A stretch of 6,020 nucleotides of DNA from Beijerinckiaceae bacterium (GTDB taxonomy: Bacteria; Pseudomonadota; Alphaproteobacteria; Rhizobiales; Beijerinckiaceae): contig CANHAW010000148.1 of assembly GCA_947458675.1 (NCBI GenBank), positions 1 through 6,020 on the forward strand, read 5' to 3'. A program made the position numbers and the translations under genes. Below, piece after piece: positions 5,485 through 6,020 of the stretch. Numbering within the stretch: position 1 is the stretch's first letter; each line of letters starts with the position of its first letter. The notes beneath the pieces were generated by a model. The model saw only the letters and a list, made by a program, of their open reading frames with translations. It was not told where the DNA came from and did not search any database.

Positions 5485-5945
5485 TTCACCAGCCGCAAAT
5501 GGGGCGCATGTCGCACGCCATGCGTCTGTCTGGCGTCAAAATGCCGGCTCAACATCTGGCGGGCCGTGGTCAGGCGCCCGAGCACGATATGGCGATTGAG
5601 CCCCAGGGCCTTGGCCGCCTCCTCATAGGAAAAGCCTTCGAGCGCAACCAGCAGCAGGGCCGCGCGATGGCCGAAGGGCAAAGCCAGAAGAGCCAGGCCG
5701 AGATCCGCTCCGGCAGTCGATTTCAGATCGGCTCGTTCTTGCTGCAGGCGAAAAAGCGCCCCGTAAAGCGCGGGGCGCAGATTTTGGCCTGAATCGACCT
5801 GTGGATCGCGCAAAACATGATGGACGGCGCGCAAGACCACCTCGTCGGTCTCGCGCAGGCTCGCCGGATCGGCGCAACAGGCCAAGCCGGCAGCAAATCG
5901 CCGGAGGCCTGGAAGCAATGGGAGGATTTCAGTCCGGCTGGGCAA
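5481..5945 (-). CDS. Sigma-70/ECF-like regulator with divergent region 2
   Basis: 154-aa protein. The C-terminal half is a clear sigma region 4 (residues about 81-138): LALLALPFGHRAALLLVALEG followed by FSYEEAAKALGLNRHIVLGRL, where ECF factors usually have 'LP...R.vllLv.lEGlSYeEaA..LGvp.gTV.SRL.RAR..L'. The N-terminal half starts like ECF proteins (LLPGLRRFAAGL, 10-21) but lacks the usual 'DDLVQET' acidic block; SLRETDEVVLRAVHHVL is in its place. NLRPALYGALFRLQQE (55-70) matches the 2.3-2.4 segment. Start codons are poor: a TTG at 5945 is used, with only GGGA upstream, and the frame stays open to the window edge at 6020, so a longer protein is possible. The gene is coupled to the anti-sigma gene by ATGA. 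It may be an ECF factor, or a sigma-like protein that no longer binds core polymerase normally. Confidence 0.72.
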   Translation of the reverse strand: MPSRTEILPLLPGLRRFAAGLACCADPASLRETDEVVLRAVHHVLRDPQVDSGQNLRPALYGALFRLQQERADLKSTAGADLGLALLALPFGHRAALLLVALEGFSYEEAAKALGLNRHIVLGRLTTARQMLSRHFDARQTHGVRHAPHLRLVK

Positions 5946-5947
5946 CG

Positions 5948-6007
5948 GAGGGATCCCGGAAAAATTCTCTGCCTCTGATAATGCTTTAAAACGAAGTTGG
6001 ATCCCTC
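5948..6007. repeat. 9-bp inverted repeat upstream of the sigma-like gene
   Basis: GAGGGATCC at 5948-5956 and GGATCCCTC at 5999-6007 are perfect reverse complements, 42 bases apart, and pairing does not extend in either direction. The DNA between them is distinctly AT-rich for this window and looks like promoter or leader DNA. One arm ends two bases before the proposed TTG start at 5945, so a transcript starting upstream of 6007 could pair the arms at the start region. Function is inferred only. Confidence 0.45.
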
Positions 6008-6019
6008 GCCGCAGGCGGC
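6008..6019. repeat. GC palindrome at right edge
   Basis: GCCGC (6008-6012) and GCGGC (6015-6019) are complementary around two bases, directly beside the outer arm of the 9-bp inverted repeat. It could be part of a hairpin continuing past the window edge. No T run is visible inside the window. Confidence 0.3.
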
Positions 6020-6020
6020 T

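Noticed and set aside
5051..5599. Plus-strand frames (182, 91 and 85 aa) opposite the sigma/anti-sigma genes
   Set aside because: They lack domains and good starts; the minus-strand genes have family patterns and a coupled stop/start.
1..6020. Possible CRISPR array, tRNA, IS element, toxin-antitoxin or defence island
   Set aside because: No direct-repeat array, cloverleaf, transposase, recombinase or defence-type domain was found; the gene order and uniform base use fit a conserved core chromosome region.

Overview
This is an ordinary, densely packed chromosomal segment from a GC-rich alphaproteobacterium, most likely of the order Hyphomicrobiales (Rhizobiales). The assignment rests on the gene content: a TIGR02301-type secreted protein, an RT0821/Lpp0805-type lipoprotein, a short YgfZ, and an anti-sigma factor of the type common in this class. 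It also rests on the strong G/C bias at third codon positions. I cannot fix the family or genus. I see no rRNA, tRNA, CRISPR array, insertion sequence or phage gene.

Left block, 1-3454, all on the minus strand and read from right to left. The order is pdxH (pyridoxamine 5'-phosphate oxidase), a Nudix hydrolase, a TIGR02301 exported protein, an 85-aa conserved small protein, a 161-aa conserved protein, a YgfZ/GcvT-like folate-binding protein, and the first 65 codons of tag (3-methyladenine DNA glycosylase I), which runs off the left edge. pdxH/Nudix and Nudix/TIGR02301 are joined by 4-base stop/start overlaps, so these three are almost certainly one transcript with coupled translation. The later genes are separated by 39-94 bases and may be read through or have an internal promoter near 1954-1959. 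Several members have maintenance roles: cofactor salvage, nucleotide clean-up, iron-sulfur protein support and alkylation repair.

Middle block, 3513-4998, plus strand. It lies divergent from pdxH across a 58-base gap. It holds a small outer-membrane-type lipoprotein gene followed by a DnaJ-family co-chaperone of the CbpA type (J domain, Gly-rich linker, two C-terminal domains, no zinc finger). A GC-rich hairpin ends right at the dnaJ ribosome binding site.

Right block, 5023-5945, minus strand, convergent with dnaJ. It holds a sigma-70/ECF-like regulator with a divergent N-terminal half and, translationally coupled to it (ATGA overlap), a membrane-anchored anti-sigma-like protein. The region upstream of the sigma gene carries a 9-bp inverted repeat flanking an AT-rich stretch.

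Nothing here convincingly amounts to an undescribed system. The most interesting element is the compact divergent sigma/anti-sigma pair with its dyad, and the two small conserved proteins of unknown function are the next most worth following.
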